Notes: generated by a model from the sequence alone, not told the origin. Shown: positions 44,190 through 54,489, numbered from the stretch's first letter. The stretch: 64,000 nucleotides of DNA from Agriotes lineatus (GCA_940337035.1 OW679195.1:171154015-171218014), one strand, 5' to 3'. Translations and numbers: made by a program.

Positions 44190-44775
44190 ACCTTCTAATA
44201 GTAAACTAGTGTCCGCAAATACTCCAAGATGTCACTCTTAATATTCCTAGTGAATTAGTCTTTCTACATGATGGTGGACCAACACATTTTGAATGAAATG
44301 CTCTAGATTATTTAAATATTCTATTTAGAAATCGACGTATTGGGAGACAAGGTATAGGACATTGGCCTGTACGTTCGTCCGATATGACTCCAATGAATTT
44401 TTGTAAATGGGGTCTTATTAAATCATACTTTTTGCTATGCGACATCTGTAGACATAAAAGAGGAACTAGAGAAATTCGTGATCCTCCGCAGATATTGGGA
44501 AAAAGTCGTTGGTCAGTTACACGTCGTTATACAAAGTATCAAAAATGGCGACTGTAATTTTTAACTTTGTTATAATTTTTGTGTAATACTATTTTCTTAC
44601 TGTTAACAATTATATATTTATAATCCGTCGACATAAATACAAACTTTCCAGATTGAAATTATTTCAAGTTTTCATTTCCGCCATGGTGTTGATCTCAACA
44701 CGCAAAGTTGGTAAACGGTGTTTAATTACATGCCTCTCTCAATTCTGAAAATTAAGAACAGCTTTTCTTGGACAC
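44190..44775 (+). pseudogene. Mariner-type transposase relic (D41N)
   Basis: With one stop, the plus strand reads LQDVTLNIPSELVFLHDGGP, then THF, later LNILFRNRRIGRQGIGHWPV, then RSSDMTPMNFCKWGLIKSYF. The second catalytic Asp (LHDGG) is present. The third position is Asn (TPMN instead of TPxD) after 41 residues, so the spacing matches the DD41D group but the catalytic residue is mutated. A GGACACCCTATGTAGG end follows at about 44,758. Confidence 0.82.
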
Positions 44776-45644
44776 CCTATGTAGGTATATGTAAACAAAC
44801 TGTATAACAAATAAAAGCGCTTAAATAACTCTAAAATTTCTTGAATTTCAAATTATTAACAGAATACTATTCGACGTTGGAATGCAATTAATTTTACTCT
44901 TCTTTGAACCGGCGTATGAGGTAGAGCGACAACGTGACAAGACTACATACTAATCACATAATAAATTAGTAAGTGCTTATAACCTTGGTTGTAATCTTGT
45001 AATCTAGAATTCCAATTAATTTTTGATATATTTCAAGGTAAAAAAATGATATCGAAAATCACTTAAAAAATCCGAGGGAATTAGTTTTTCCAAGTTTTTA
45101 ATTGAACAGTGACAGGTGTAGTTCTGGTTTAAACCAAATTATAAAGAAGGTGGGACGATGCAAGCTCCTTATCCATATTTGGCACATCAGACTTGGCATG
45201 GAGCGGTTGCGACGTGCTCTTTGGGATAACTGCACCCCTTAAGACCATTTAGACTTAGTAATCTTTAGTGCTTTCAATCTGGTATGGCCGTTATTATATT
45301 ATGTTATACACATGATCGCGTCATATGTGCGACGATTAAGGACACGTTTTTGTTGCAGCAACGACTACCGAGAAGATATATTTATTTTAATTTTTATCTT
45401 TTCCTTCCTTTACTTTTATCGCCGCTTGTATCGGTTATTGTTGCTCCGACATAAACGTAGCATAAGGCTAAAGAAAATTCGCACAGGAGACGGACTAATT
45501 ATTGCTAAGTCTAGACAGAGGAAATCGGTTTAAAATCGATTCGGCAACAACGTTAGCGGAGAGCGCGTATAATACAACATTTCATACTTAAATGCAGCAA
45601 GAGCTAGAAACTTGTGCTTTATCTTTCGATAACATTTTTAAAAT
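44776..45644. other. No gene seen
   Basis: A 73-codon plus frame at 45,312-45,533 is Arg/Leu/Phe-rich with a basic tail. I recognise no domain and do not support it as a gene. Confidence 0.4.
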
Positions 45645-45722
45645 CATGCCTGCATGGAGATTCCAACTTGTGACCTCACTCTCGGCAGCTCGGCATTGTG
45701 CCGCCTCGCCACCGTGGCAAGA
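45645..45722 (-). repeat. tRNA-derived SINE head fragment
   Basis: The minus strand has ACGGTGGCGAGGCGGC (A-box-like), then about 30 nt later GAGGTCACAAGTTGGAATCT (degenerate B box, TTGGAATC for TTCGAATC). No body or tail could be followed. Confidence 0.45.
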
Positions 45723-46138
45723 TAGTTATGTGACCGCTTAACGTCTATTAATGGTAGCCCTATTTCAAATTGACAAATGCACATAAAGAAACGCTACTAA
45801 TCTTGCTCAAAAGCTTTTTAGTTCTTTGCATTAATATTTTACACCAACTGGCGAAGAAATCGTCCTCATCGATTCTGTCGTTCTCGAGTTGACATGTTTA
45901 CATCTCTCCAGCGTGACATACTCGACTTATTAATTTTCCGACTTTTCCTTAACGCCATAACGATTGCTAGTTATATTATGAATAGACAATAGGCCCCCTG
46001 TGTAAAACTGCAAGCTTGCAACCTTGAACGATAAATAGCTTCTTTATATGAATTGCAAGTCTGCAACCTTGAACGCACGTGGCTTCCTGTCTCACGCTCC
46101 CTTTTAGAGATAACGCTTATCTTAGCTGATTAGGCATA

Positions 46139-46185
46139 GTATATATACTAGTAGCTTGCACCTCTAAGTTAAGCTCCAGTCAGTC
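46139..46185 (+). promoter_or_regulatory. Core promoter in the 5' LTR
   Basis: TATATATAC at 46,141-46,148 lies about 35 bp upstream of TCAGTC at 46,180-46,185, an arthropod initiator. Transcription is expected to start near 46,181. The same signals lie in the 3' LTR. Confidence 0.6.
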
Positions 46186-46274
46186 GATAAGTTCCATTGT
46201 GTTCGTATCATAGCTAGATGTAAGAAATTGTCCGGCGGCTAGCTGTGTGCTTCCAATGTTATATTTCATTGTAA

Positions 46275-46286
46275 AATAAAAATAAA
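46275..46286 (+). terminator. Tandem AATAAA polyadenylation signals in the LTR
   Basis: Two adjacent AATAAA hexamers, followed by a T-run and GTCGTTTCGG. In the 3' LTR the equivalent signal would end the element's transcripts. Confidence 0.6.
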
Positions 46287-46326
46287 CGTTTTTTAAAAAG
46301 TCGTTTCGGCGGCCTTTTAATAAAAC

Positions 46327-46344
46327 TGGCGCAGTCGTTCGGAT
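46327..46344 (+). other. Primer-binding site, tRNA-Ser type
   Basis: TGGCGCAGTCG starts with the last base of the LTR and matches the primer-binding sites of 17.6/297-type insect errantiviruses, which use tRNA-Ser. Confidence 0.75.
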
Positions 46345-46767
46345 TTGTGGAGGAAAACCTGGAAAACTACAAACATCGAGTCGACCAGCAACTTTCCTTG
46401 AGGTTCAGCTCTTTGCCGCAAATCGAAACCTACCACCCAGCGGATCTTCGGACATCTCCAACAGGGACAAACATCGCCCGATCGTGAGAAGCGCCCGTCG
46501 ACCCAGCTCCTGCTCCTCCGTGGTTATTGGAACCATCTGGTCATTGGGACCACTCTTGATCATTGGGATCAGTCTCTGGTATTGGCAACGTCAACAACGA
46601 CGACCCCAGGACAACTTTTGGATAACGCTCTAGCGCAAAGCTGGACTATCCAAGTCGGACTTCAGGACCTCTGTGCAGGCCAGCCGACATCAATAGGATC
46701 GACGCATCCTTTTTGAAGACAACAGGACGTAGCTTGATCGCACGCCGTTCGTCAATTTTAACGCACA
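46345..46767 (+). other. Untranslated leader of the errantivirus derivative
   Basis: GC-richer than the rest of the element and without a long frame. It ends at the splice donor AT|GTAAGT (GT at 46,770-46,771). Confidence 0.6.
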
Positions 46768-46777
46768 ATGTAAGTGC

Positions 46778-46957
46778 ATATTTTTATAATAATTTTCAAG
46801 CTTTAGAGAAAAAGCAAAGGTATATTTTTATAATAATTTTCAAGCTTTAGAGAAAAAGCAAAGGTATATTTTTATAATAATTTTCAAGCTTTAGAGAAAA
46901 AGCAAAGGTATATTTTTAAAAATAATAATTTTCAAGCTTTAGAGAAAAAGCAAAGGT
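46778..46957 (+). repeat. Four tandem repeats of about 44 bp in the leader
   Basis: Each unit has TATTTTTATAATAATTTTCA followed by AGCTTTAGAGAAAAAGCAAAGG. Units are nearly identical, except that the fourth carries a few extra A residues. They start 7 bp after the splice donor. Confidence 0.92.
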
Positions 46958-46964
46958 ATATTTT

Positions 46965-47120
46965 AAAGGCAACAAAGTAACGTAATATAATTTTCAAAAG
47001 TAATAATTATTAAAGCGTTCGCCTAAATAACAAAGTAAAAATTTCAAAGGCAACAAAGTAACGTAATATAATTTTCAAAAGTGATAATTATTAAAGCGTT
47101 CGCCTAAAACAACAAAGTTA
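46965..47120 (+). repeat. Two tandem repeats of 81 bp in the leader
   Basis: Units at 46,965-47,045 and from 47,046 share AAAGGCAACAAAGTAACGTA, ATTTTCAAAAGT and AATTATTAAAGCGTTCGCCT with only a few differences. Confidence 0.9.
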
Positions 47121-47452
47121 ACTAATATAAAGTTTAAAAAATTATACTAACATAGTTTTAAATATTTATTTATAAATTCAGGCAGAACGTAGTAAGCCAG
47201 ACCAATTGCTGCACATAATAGGTGTGCTTAATTTGCATTTGTGCTTGCGTTCTTGCGCGTAGGATACCTACCCCTGTTAAACATCCCCTAGTCATTAAAC
47301 TGTTTACTAACATAAATAAAAATTAAAAATAAGTGAAACAAATAAAGCAAAATTAATTTTTGTCTATAAAATTTTTATGTTTAGATCACTATTATCTTGA
47401 ATCATTAGTTAAAACACCTGTAATTATATTTTGAAACAATTGTAAAAATTTT

Positions 47453-48699
47453 ATGTCACGAGATAGATCACGCTCACCAAGGAATTCTATCCCTAGAATT
47501 TTATTTTTAAATAATTGTAACAACATTAGCAACCCAAATATGGTTGATCAAAACGCATCATTGTTTCCCCCACATTTTAATGTAGCTTTATTAAATGAAA
47601 TTCCCACATATGATGGTAATCAAGCCACTCTTTCGGAATTTATCAGATCCGCAGAAATCATTGCAACTAAATTTTGTACAGAAAATTTAAACGATTATAT
47701 CAACCAAGTAATTTTAAATTCGATAAGGAATAAATTAAAAGGTCAAGCGTTAGAAGTAATCACAGGTTACGAGTATGATACTTGGAAAGACTTAAAAAAT
47801 GTCTTAATTGAAAATTATAATTAAAACAGAATAAAGACTCTCCCATAGAATTTTTCAATAAAGTTAGAACCCATTTGGCAATTTATAATTCAAAAGTTTC
47901 TCTGAGTCAAGAATCAAAAGATATTATCACTTATAAATTAAAGGCTAACAAAGATTTAGCACTTCGCACTTTTACAAGTGGACTAAATGAAAATTTAGGA
48001 AGCTTCGTAAGAAGTAGAAACCCAAATTCACTAGAACAAGCCTTAAGCATAGTAAAAGAAGAAATTGATATCAGATATTCTCAAAATCAAAATAATTTTC
48101 AAAGCCAGAAATTAAATAAATCAAATTTAACTTCCAATATTCAAACACAAAATTCATACCAATCTAAATTTAATAACCCAAATTTTATGCAAAGACCATT
48201 CCAAGAAAATCGAAATAATTTTAATCAAAATCCCAACTATTTTAAAAGTCCAACAAATTTTAACAATCCTAATAATTCTAGAATAACCCAAAATTCAAGC
48301 TTTAATGCATTTGCACCAAAACCAAATTTTTCACCAACAAATAAACCAGAACCTATGGACTTTAGCACTATAAAAAGACCAGCTACTCAACAATCAAATT
48401 TCCCCAATAAATATCGAGCAAACTCTCAAAACGTTAATAGAAATTTTAATCAACTATTTTATCACAGTAATGTTCAACAAGAAAATTCCCCTGTTGATCA
48501 TGAAAATCTAACAGAAAATTTATTCGAAAACTCTCCTGAAGAAAATAAAAATTTCATTGAAAATTCATTCAAAAATTCTCAAGAAAATCCAGAATACAAC
48601 CAATCAAACCTATATTTTCAAAATGAACCCCAAGACTTGGACATTACATCAGATTATTATGAATTTCCAGATCCAAGCGATACCGTAAATTTTTATTAA
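47453..48699 (+). pseudogene. gag: gag, one frame break
   Basis: ATG at 47,453 starts MSRDRSRSPRNS and reaches a TAA at 47,822-47,824. The frame one base back (phase 1) is open through this point, from at least 47,823, to a stop at 48,697-48,699, consistent with loss of a single base near 47,820. The first part holds the capsid-like region (AEIIATKFCTENLNDYINQV); the second part is Asn/Gln-rich with no zinc knuckle, as in several insect errantiviruses. Total length of about 415 codons is normal for the group. Gag would form the particle core. The frame break could also be a sequencing error in an A/T run. Confidence 0.85.
48687..48693 (+). promoter_or_regulatory. Slippery heptamer A AAT TTT for -1 frameshifting
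   Basis: In the gag frame the codons read GTA AAT TTT TAT TAA, giving an X XXY YYZ heptamer six bases before the gag stop. The -1 frame it leads into is open and contains the protease. This matches the usual gag/pol arrangement of retroviruses and errantiviruses. Confidence 0.7.
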
Positions 48700-49106
48700 G
48701 AGCCTCGGAAAAGCATATTTTAACTTTTAATATAAATTCAAAATCAGATCTTCCGTATATTATAATTCCCGCCACCGGCGATAAACTTTTAATTGATACA
48801 GGTAGCTCACAAACAATAATTTCTCCAGAATTTGTACAACAACATTTTCCAAATTATATTTATGAAACAGAATTCGAGATAATTACATCTCATGGAATTT
48901 CTCAACATAACTTAATTGCAGATTTACCAATCCCCAGTCTTTTTTATGAAAACGGAACACATACATGTTATTTATATAATTTTAACCCAGACTATATAGG
49001 ACTTATTGGATCCGACTTATTTTCAAAATTATCCGCACGAATAGATTATAAATGGATGCATATTCAGACAGAAAGAGCTACGATACCATTTTATTACAAC
49101 CCGTAA
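48693..49106 (+). pseudogene. Retroviral-type aspartic protease, pol truncated after it
   Basis: The open -1 frame has no ATG. It contains DKLLIDTGSSQTIISPEF, with the catalytic DTG triplet at 48,795-48,803, and near the end YIGLIGSDLFSKLSARIDYK, the conserved 'GLIGxDxL' flap/helix of errantiviral proteases. The frame stops at 49,104-49,106 instead of continuing into reverse transcriptase. The protease domain itself looks complete (about 115 residues); everything C-terminal in pol is gone. Confidence 0.85.
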
Positions 49107-50460
49107 AAACTAAACAAAAAAAAAATGAAACTAATGTAACTTTTCCAAACCTAAAAATTAAGATTTTTATTTTTCTCAACAAAACCTACAGTTAACCCTG
49201 TGTACAGAACTTTTCGTAAAATTTATCAGCATAAAAAAAAATGTAACTAAAATAACTCCAAAATTAAAATTTAATGAAAAAGGCATGACTAAGCCTTCAG
49301 CAATTGAAATCATACAATAATCAATTTAAAACAAGCGTAATTAATACTTTAAACGAAATAAAAGAAATTAATATTTATAATCCTTAATCTTATAAAAATA
49401 AAAATTATGAGCTCAACAAAAATCAGTCTATCAGACTTAACAACCTTAATATAAAAACTTCAAACATTAAAAGTATTTTAGATAATTATTTTAAATAACA
49501 ATTTAAAAAACAATTTAAGACTAAAACCAATGCACATATAATTTCAAAACTGACGAAAAGTCAACTCATAAGATTTAGTAATTCAAACATAAATTTGTAA
49601 AATATTTAGATTATATAGCTATCTACTACTGTAGAAGGAATAAAATCAGATTCATCTAAAAATTCAATAATCAAAATTTCCCAGCACTTAAAAATCGAAA
49701 TAAAATCATTTTTAACCAAATAGTCTACTAAAGAACATTTATCAAAAATTTTGCCAAAATAACTAAATTTTTAACTGTGTGTTTAAAGAAAAAATAAGAT
49801 TGTTCACACCCTTGAATTTTTGAAAAACTTCAAGTATTACAAATAAATTCTAATAAATAAATCAGTAACTTCAAATATCAAAAGTATTTTAAAAAAATAA
49901 CATCTTAAGAAAAAACTTAAGACTAAAATCATTTAAATCAGAAAAAACTCAAATAAAAATTATACTTAACAAACAAACAAGACCTAAGCTTGTATTAATC
50001 TAGTATTTACAATTTTAATAATCACAATATTTCTCGCGTTAAAACTAAGATGTTCACAGCAACATACCTTTATAATTGATATTGCTAAAGGAAAACAAAG
50101 AAAAACCTTTACAACCATTTAAAATTAAATTCAAATTCAGAAAAGTCAAACATTTCAATTAAACGAAAAAGTATTTATTAAAACAAATCTCAGAAGTAAA
50201 GATTAAATTTAAAATTAAAACCCATTCAGAAAGATCAAACATTTCAATTAAACGAAGAAGTATTATTTAAAATAAATTTCAGAAGTAAAGATAAAATTTA
50301 AAATTAAAACCAATTCGGAAAAATCAAACATTCCAATTAAATGAAAAAATATTTGTTAGAACTAATTTCAGAAGTAAAATTGAAATTCAAAATTAAATCT
50401 AATTTTTTAAAAAATATGGAAATATAAAACACCCTGACTAAAAGGAACTATTGCTCTCTA
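49107..50460 (+). other. AT-rich filler where RT, RNase H and integrase are missing
   Basis: About 1.35 kb of very AT-rich sequence with stops in all frames replaces the 3 kb or so of pol expected in errantiviruses. No RT, RNase H or integrase motif could be read. It is built partly of imperfect repeats of AATTAAA / TTTCAGAAGTAAA type. Confidence 0.75.
50121..50398 (+). repeat. Three imperfect tandem repeats of about 89 bp upstream of env
   Basis: Units begin at 50,121, 50,211 and 50,300 with AAAATTAAA(A/T). Each contains CAAACATT(T/C)CAATTAAA and CAGAAGTAAA. A partial fourth unit follows to about 50,398. Confidence 0.85.
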
Positions 50461-50468
50461 TTTTTCAG

Positions 50469-52233
50469 GATTACTACACTCTTCATCGCCTGTACCCTGC
50501 TGACTCAATCACTAGTTATACAGAGCGATATTATTATTAAAAATTTAAAAGATAATCCTGGATTATATCCTCTAAACTTAGGAAACGTAGTGCTTAAACA
50601 AAGCGAATGGACGCTTATTAGAAATGTAGACTATACCCCTATATTTGTTAATTATGACACACTTAGAACTAATTTAATGAAAATAATACCGTTACTTGAA
50701 AATAAAAGTTACGTTATTGAATATACAAAATTTAAAAGGATTGATGATGTTATTATCAATCATAACAATTTACTCATAATATTAAAACAATATCTTGAAA
50801 AAACAGATAAACTCTTAAGTCAATTATTTCCTGATGTTAAACACAAAATTAATAAAAGAGGACTTTTCGATGGACTTGGATCCGCTTTCAAATTTTTAAC
50901 TGGAAACCTCGACGCCAACGATGGAGTCAGATATGAATCTATGATTACTAAATTGCAAGAAAGCAATAAAATTTAAAATGACGTTATATTAGAACAAACT
51001 AAAATTTTAAATGATACCATCTCAGTAATCAATGATATAGCAAAGAGTCAAGAATTATTAGACAGAAATATAAATAAAATAATTTTACAAAATGAGGAAT
51101 TAGGCAAAAATCTCGCTACATACTCCTTAAAAACAGTCTTGCTAGAAGCAATTCAATTTTTGCAACTACTTATCAACACTTGTTTGGAACTAGAAAATGC
51201 ATTAACTTTTGCCCAAAATCAACAGATGCATATGTCATTAATTGATAATGACGATTTAATTGAAAATTTAAATGAAATTTCGACGTATCTCAATAGCATA
51301 TCAGAAAAAGCTTTAACTATTCCATATCCTGCAGAGTTACAGTATTTACATTTATACGAGTCAATTATCATTACAAAAGTTTATCAAGTTAAAAACAGAA
51401 TTACATTTATATTCGAAATACCTCTTACTTCCAAAACTAACGATTATCAAATGATACAATTAATACCATTTCCGATTTTTATCCAAAATTATCAATTTCG
51501 TATGATTATACCTACTTATAGTACTTTATTATTTAACGTTAAAAACAGCATTCCCATTGAAATAAGTCATTGTAAACTTATAACTTTAGACACCTACTTT
51601 TGTAATCAAAATAACTACTTTGAAATCCCCAACGACAAATTGTGCGAAACACAACTTCTGTCATTTAATAAAAATAAAACATGTATCCCTTATTTATTCA
51701 ATTTAACAGAAATCAAAATATCACAAATAAATCCTGCGACATGGTTAATATCTTCCCCATCTGAAGCAATATTGGACGTCAAATGTAAAAATCAGAATTT
51801 TAGAAAAGGAATATCTGGCACTAACCTCTTACACCTCAGTTCAGACTGTCTTGTTTCAATAAATCAAAAACACATGTTATTCACCGCAAAAAGAACCTCA
51901 AATGAAATTGTTAATTTAAAAATTTCAAACATTGACCGCTTAATAATTCCTGAATCAAACCACATAAATGTTTCAAAGATTGACTTGATACCTCTTGACA
52001 CCCAGAAATTGGTTGAGGACCGAATTAAACTTAATAAATATGAAAATTTGTTAAAACCTGTTAATTATATTAAATCTGATAATTTAAGTGTGTCTGCAAT
52101 TATATTTACTCTGTGTACTATTCTTATGTTAATAATTTTTATATTGTATTTGTATTATAATAGAAACACAATGAAGATTAAACTTATTAGATTTTTAAAT
52201 AAAGATTTTGAACCGGTTAACGTAAATGCATAA
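50469..52233 (+). pseudogene. env: Errantiviral envelope gene (baculovirus F-like), one in-frame stop
   Basis: The frame continues from the acceptor at 50,468 to a stop at 52,231-52,233, about 587 codons. It is broken only by a TAA at 50,974-50,976, after which the same frame is open. Visible parts: a hydrophobic N-terminal signal sequence (about 50,475-50,520); a basic cleavage site KINKR at about 50,845-50,859 followed by a glycine-rich fusion-peptide-like stretch GLFDGLGSAF; a long helical region; several Cys in the distal half; and a C-terminal membrane anchor at about 52,093-52,157 with a short basic tail. This is the layout of gypsy-group env proteins. As it stands it would yield only a short N-terminal fragment. 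Confidence 0.88.
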
Positions 52234-52311
52234 GTTTAATTTTCTTTTCTCTTTGTAAGTTCAATGGAGGCATATTTGAATACCACCCATTGAACATTTT
52301 ATCGGCGGACG
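52234..52311 (+). other. 3' untranslated end before the LTR; polypurine tract not clear
   Basis: TCAATGGAGGCA and the terminal ATCGGCGGACG are the only purine-rich strings. The latter abuts the 3' LTR and may serve as the plus-strand primer, though it is atypical. Confidence 0.4.
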
Positions 52312-52670
52312 AGTTATATTATGAATAGACAATAGGCCCCCTGTGTAAAACTGCAAGCTTGCAACCTTGAACGATAAATAGCTTCTTTATATGAATTGCA
52401 AGTCTGCAACCTTGAACGCACGTGGCTTCCTGTCTCACGCTCCCTTTTAGAGATAACGCTTATCTTAGCTGATTAGGCATAGTATATATACTAGTAGCTT
52501 GCACCTCTAAGTTAAGCTCCAGTCAGTCGATAAGTTCCATTGTGTTCGTATCATAGCTAGATGTAAGAAATTGTCCGGCGGCTAGCTGTGTGCTTCCAAT
52601 GTTATATTTCATTGTAAAATAAAAATAAACGTTTTTTAAAAAGTCGTTTCGGCGGCCTTTTAATAAAACT
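52312..52670 (+). repeat. 3' LTR of the errantivirus derivative
   Basis: Same length as the 5' LTR and no difference was found by eye. It is followed by the TGCT target duplication. Confidence 0.95.
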
Positions 52671-52904
52671 TGCTGTCTTGGCAACTGTTATGTACTTTCA
52701 TAAGACCATTCATATTACTTTGAGTTGTTGGCGATTGATTCAGATGTTGCGACAAACATTCTAAATTTGTAGAAATTCGTGAGGTCCAAAACAATAGTTC
52801 GGCAGGTTGTGCCGAAGTAAAAATATCACAGACATCCAACAATAACCTTTAAAAGGCAAATGCTGTATGAAGCTAAATTTATATGTTAAGGATATGCATC
52901 ATTT

Positions 52905-53140
52905 CACCATTTAGCCTTTTTCCACTGTTGGACATAGGCCTCCTATAAATGAACACAATCACTACAATTTTGAGCTCATTGAATCCAATTCCCTTTGATG
53001 CGCGCCGTCCGTTCAACCCAACGTGTTGGAGGTCGACCCCTACTCCATTATAAGTCAAATCTTGGTCTCCACTGAATTAGTCGTCAAGTCCTTCCATCGG
53101 TTAGTCTAGCCACGTGCGCAGCCCAGTTCCATTTCCCGGG
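52905..53140 (-). pseudogene. LINE ORF2 C-terminal tail
   Basis: The minus strand reads KWNWAAHVARLTDGRT, then IQWRPRFDL, then RGRPPTRWVERTARIKGNWI and finally EAYVQQWKK, with a few stops. The 'GHIARRTDGRW..RPPTRWTDD..EAYVQQW' series is a well-known C-terminus of insect LINEs. Nothing upstream of this tail remains. Confidence 0.8.
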
Positions 53141-53974
53141 GAGGAAAGTGGAAGAAACCAAAAGCTTACGTGGGCAGAGTCGCTAGGTTCCTGAAGTAGT
53201 CCATTTTCTACCTGAGATTGCAGAGAAGCACTACCCACAGGATATTAAACAACCATTTTTCTTCACAACTTAAAGAAGGTAGTTTGATTTTTTTAGGAAA
53301 TGACGGGTGTCCCAGAAGCGATATAAAAATTGTGTACTTCTCAACAAATAAACAAAACTGGTTAATTGCTGTTGTTTGGGGTAACGAGGTAATCGCATGG
53401 CATTTGTTTTTATCACGTGGTCTTCCGAAGAACACACATTTTGTGTGAATTGTTATGCAAGAGAAAAAATTCGATAGTCAAATCACTAACTATTTTGTCG
53501 GAGTTACAAGTTATTCGCCATGTTCTGTGCTTGTATACGCTTCTAACAGTCCTAATAAGCCGTATTCTGACGGTTCAATTTTAGTTGAACAACTATAATA
53601 GTTGTTGAATTAAAAATCAAGTTTTCGATTCACACATTTCAATGTAAATTGAATCAACTCTCAGTATTAAAATTGAGCCGATTGAAGTTGCCAGTGCATA
53701 TGTGGAAGTTGTTGGTTTTTTCCTCTTAAAGAATGAGTTTAGAAAAAATATGAATGTTAACTAATAACTGTAAAAATGCTGTCATCTTAATGATATAATT
53801 GTAAATATTTCACTTTCTGATCATTTAGGAAGTGCGATTTCTTCGTAATAACAAAACTTAACTGGCATTAAACACTTTGTACTACGAAATTGAATGTATC
53901 AGGTGGATAGACGTACTCCACATATTTTAGATAAGTTTCAACTATGGTTCAAAAAGCGATTCATCCAAATCAAC
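53141..53974. other. No gene seen
   Basis: Overlapping frames at 53,208-53,448 on both strands mirror each other without a known domain. GGGTGTCCCAGAAGCG at about 53,304 resembles a mariner-type terminus and might be the left end of the relic that follows. Confidence 0.4.
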
Positions 53975-54475
53975 TCCTACGAATTTTAACTACGGATTTA
54001 AATCTACACCATAAACATTTAAAATATGAATAGAAACATTTTAAGTAGCTTGATCATGTCTGACGAAACTCACTTCCATATTTCTCGGTACGCGAACAAA
54101 CAAAACATGCCGTACGAAGGTGTTTACAATATTCACGTATTAGCTGTACATTCTGAAAATGTCACAGTACATGTTGTGGAGTATCTGAATTTTTAGAAAC
54201 TGAGTTATACTTTTTTGATCATATAAGTAGTGTAGCACATGTTACAGACATTCTTTGCACAGGAACTAAACATACTTGGTGTTAACAGTCACATATGGTG
54301 CAACCGCACATATCGCAAGAAGCATCATGAATGTGCTCCTTGACAATTTTTCTGCTATCTCGATTCGCGATATGATCACATTTCATACCCGCCGAGGTCA
54401 CCTGATTTAAGTCCACATATTTTTTATGGTAGCTGCTAAAACGGAGAGTTGAAGACCATCGCCCCGTTATGCTGC
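53975..54475 (+). pseudogene. Second mariner/Tc1-type transposase relic
   Basis: Plus-strand fragments read IMSDETHFHISRYANKQNMP, with the first catalytic Asp in 'SDE', then HVLAVHSENVTVHVVEYL, then TAHIARSIMNVLLDNFSAIS and, in another frame, YPPRSPDLSPHIFYGS. The series is that of insect mariner-like transposases. Stops and frameshifts are frequent and the last catalytic Asp is lost. Confidence 0.8.
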
Positions 54476-54489
54476 AACAAGTAGGCTAA

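Larger units (their letters stand above)
45969..46327 (+). repeat. 5' LTR of the errantivirus derivative
   Basis: Begins AGTTATATTATG and ends TTTTAATAAAACT. The upstream part has a direct repeat of GCAACCTTGAACG about 45 bp apart. It carries the promoter and polyadenylation signals described separately. AGTTA..-type ends are usual for gypsy-group errantiviruses. Confidence 0.95.
46770..50468 (+). other. Predicted env intron (GTAAGT...TTTTTCAG)
   Basis: The donor GTAAGT at 46,770-46,775 is a perfect +1 to +6 consensus. The acceptor CTCTATTTTTCAG ends at 50,468 after a pyrimidine tract. Removing the interval puts A-T from the leader next to the first G of the env exon, forming an ATG in phase with env. 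Gypsy-group env genes are expressed from such a spliced subgenomic RNA. Not proven by transcript data here. Confidence 0.8.
45969..52670 (+). mobile_element. Errantivirus-type LTR retrotransposon: env kept, RT/RNaseH/integrase lost
   Basis: Two 359-bp LTRs that look identical base for base (45,969-46,327 and 52,312-52,670) are flanked by a perfect 4-bp TGCT duplication (45,965-45,968 and 52,671-52,674). Inside, in order: primer-binding site, untranslated leader with tandem repeats, gag (one frame break), protease in the -1 frame, 1.36 kb of AT-rich non-coding DNA where pol should continue, then env (one stop). No YxDD reverse-transcriptase, RNase H or HHCC/DDE integrase motif is visible in any frame. 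Errantiviruses are insect Ty3/gypsy elements with a baculovirus F-like env. Identical LTRs imply a recent insertion, so replication proteins were probably supplied by an intact relative. Confidence 0.93.

Noticed and set aside
45312..45533. 73-codon frame with basic tail, considered as a HARBI1-like or membrane protein
   Set aside because: No diagnostic motif; basic and hydrophobic content alone is not evidence.
46778..47120. CRISPR-like array, because of regular tandem units
   Set aside because: Units abut without unique spacers and lie in a retroelement leader; the host is an insect.
49107..50460. Possible strongly decayed pol (RT/IN) inside the errantivirus derivative
   Set aside because: No catalytic box or H-C zinc-binding pattern could be found in any plus-strand frame. 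Treated as non-coding filler.
53208..53448. Overlapping 75-76 codon frames on both strands
   Set aside because: Mutual shadows without recognisable domain, although a mariner-type terminus lies nearby.
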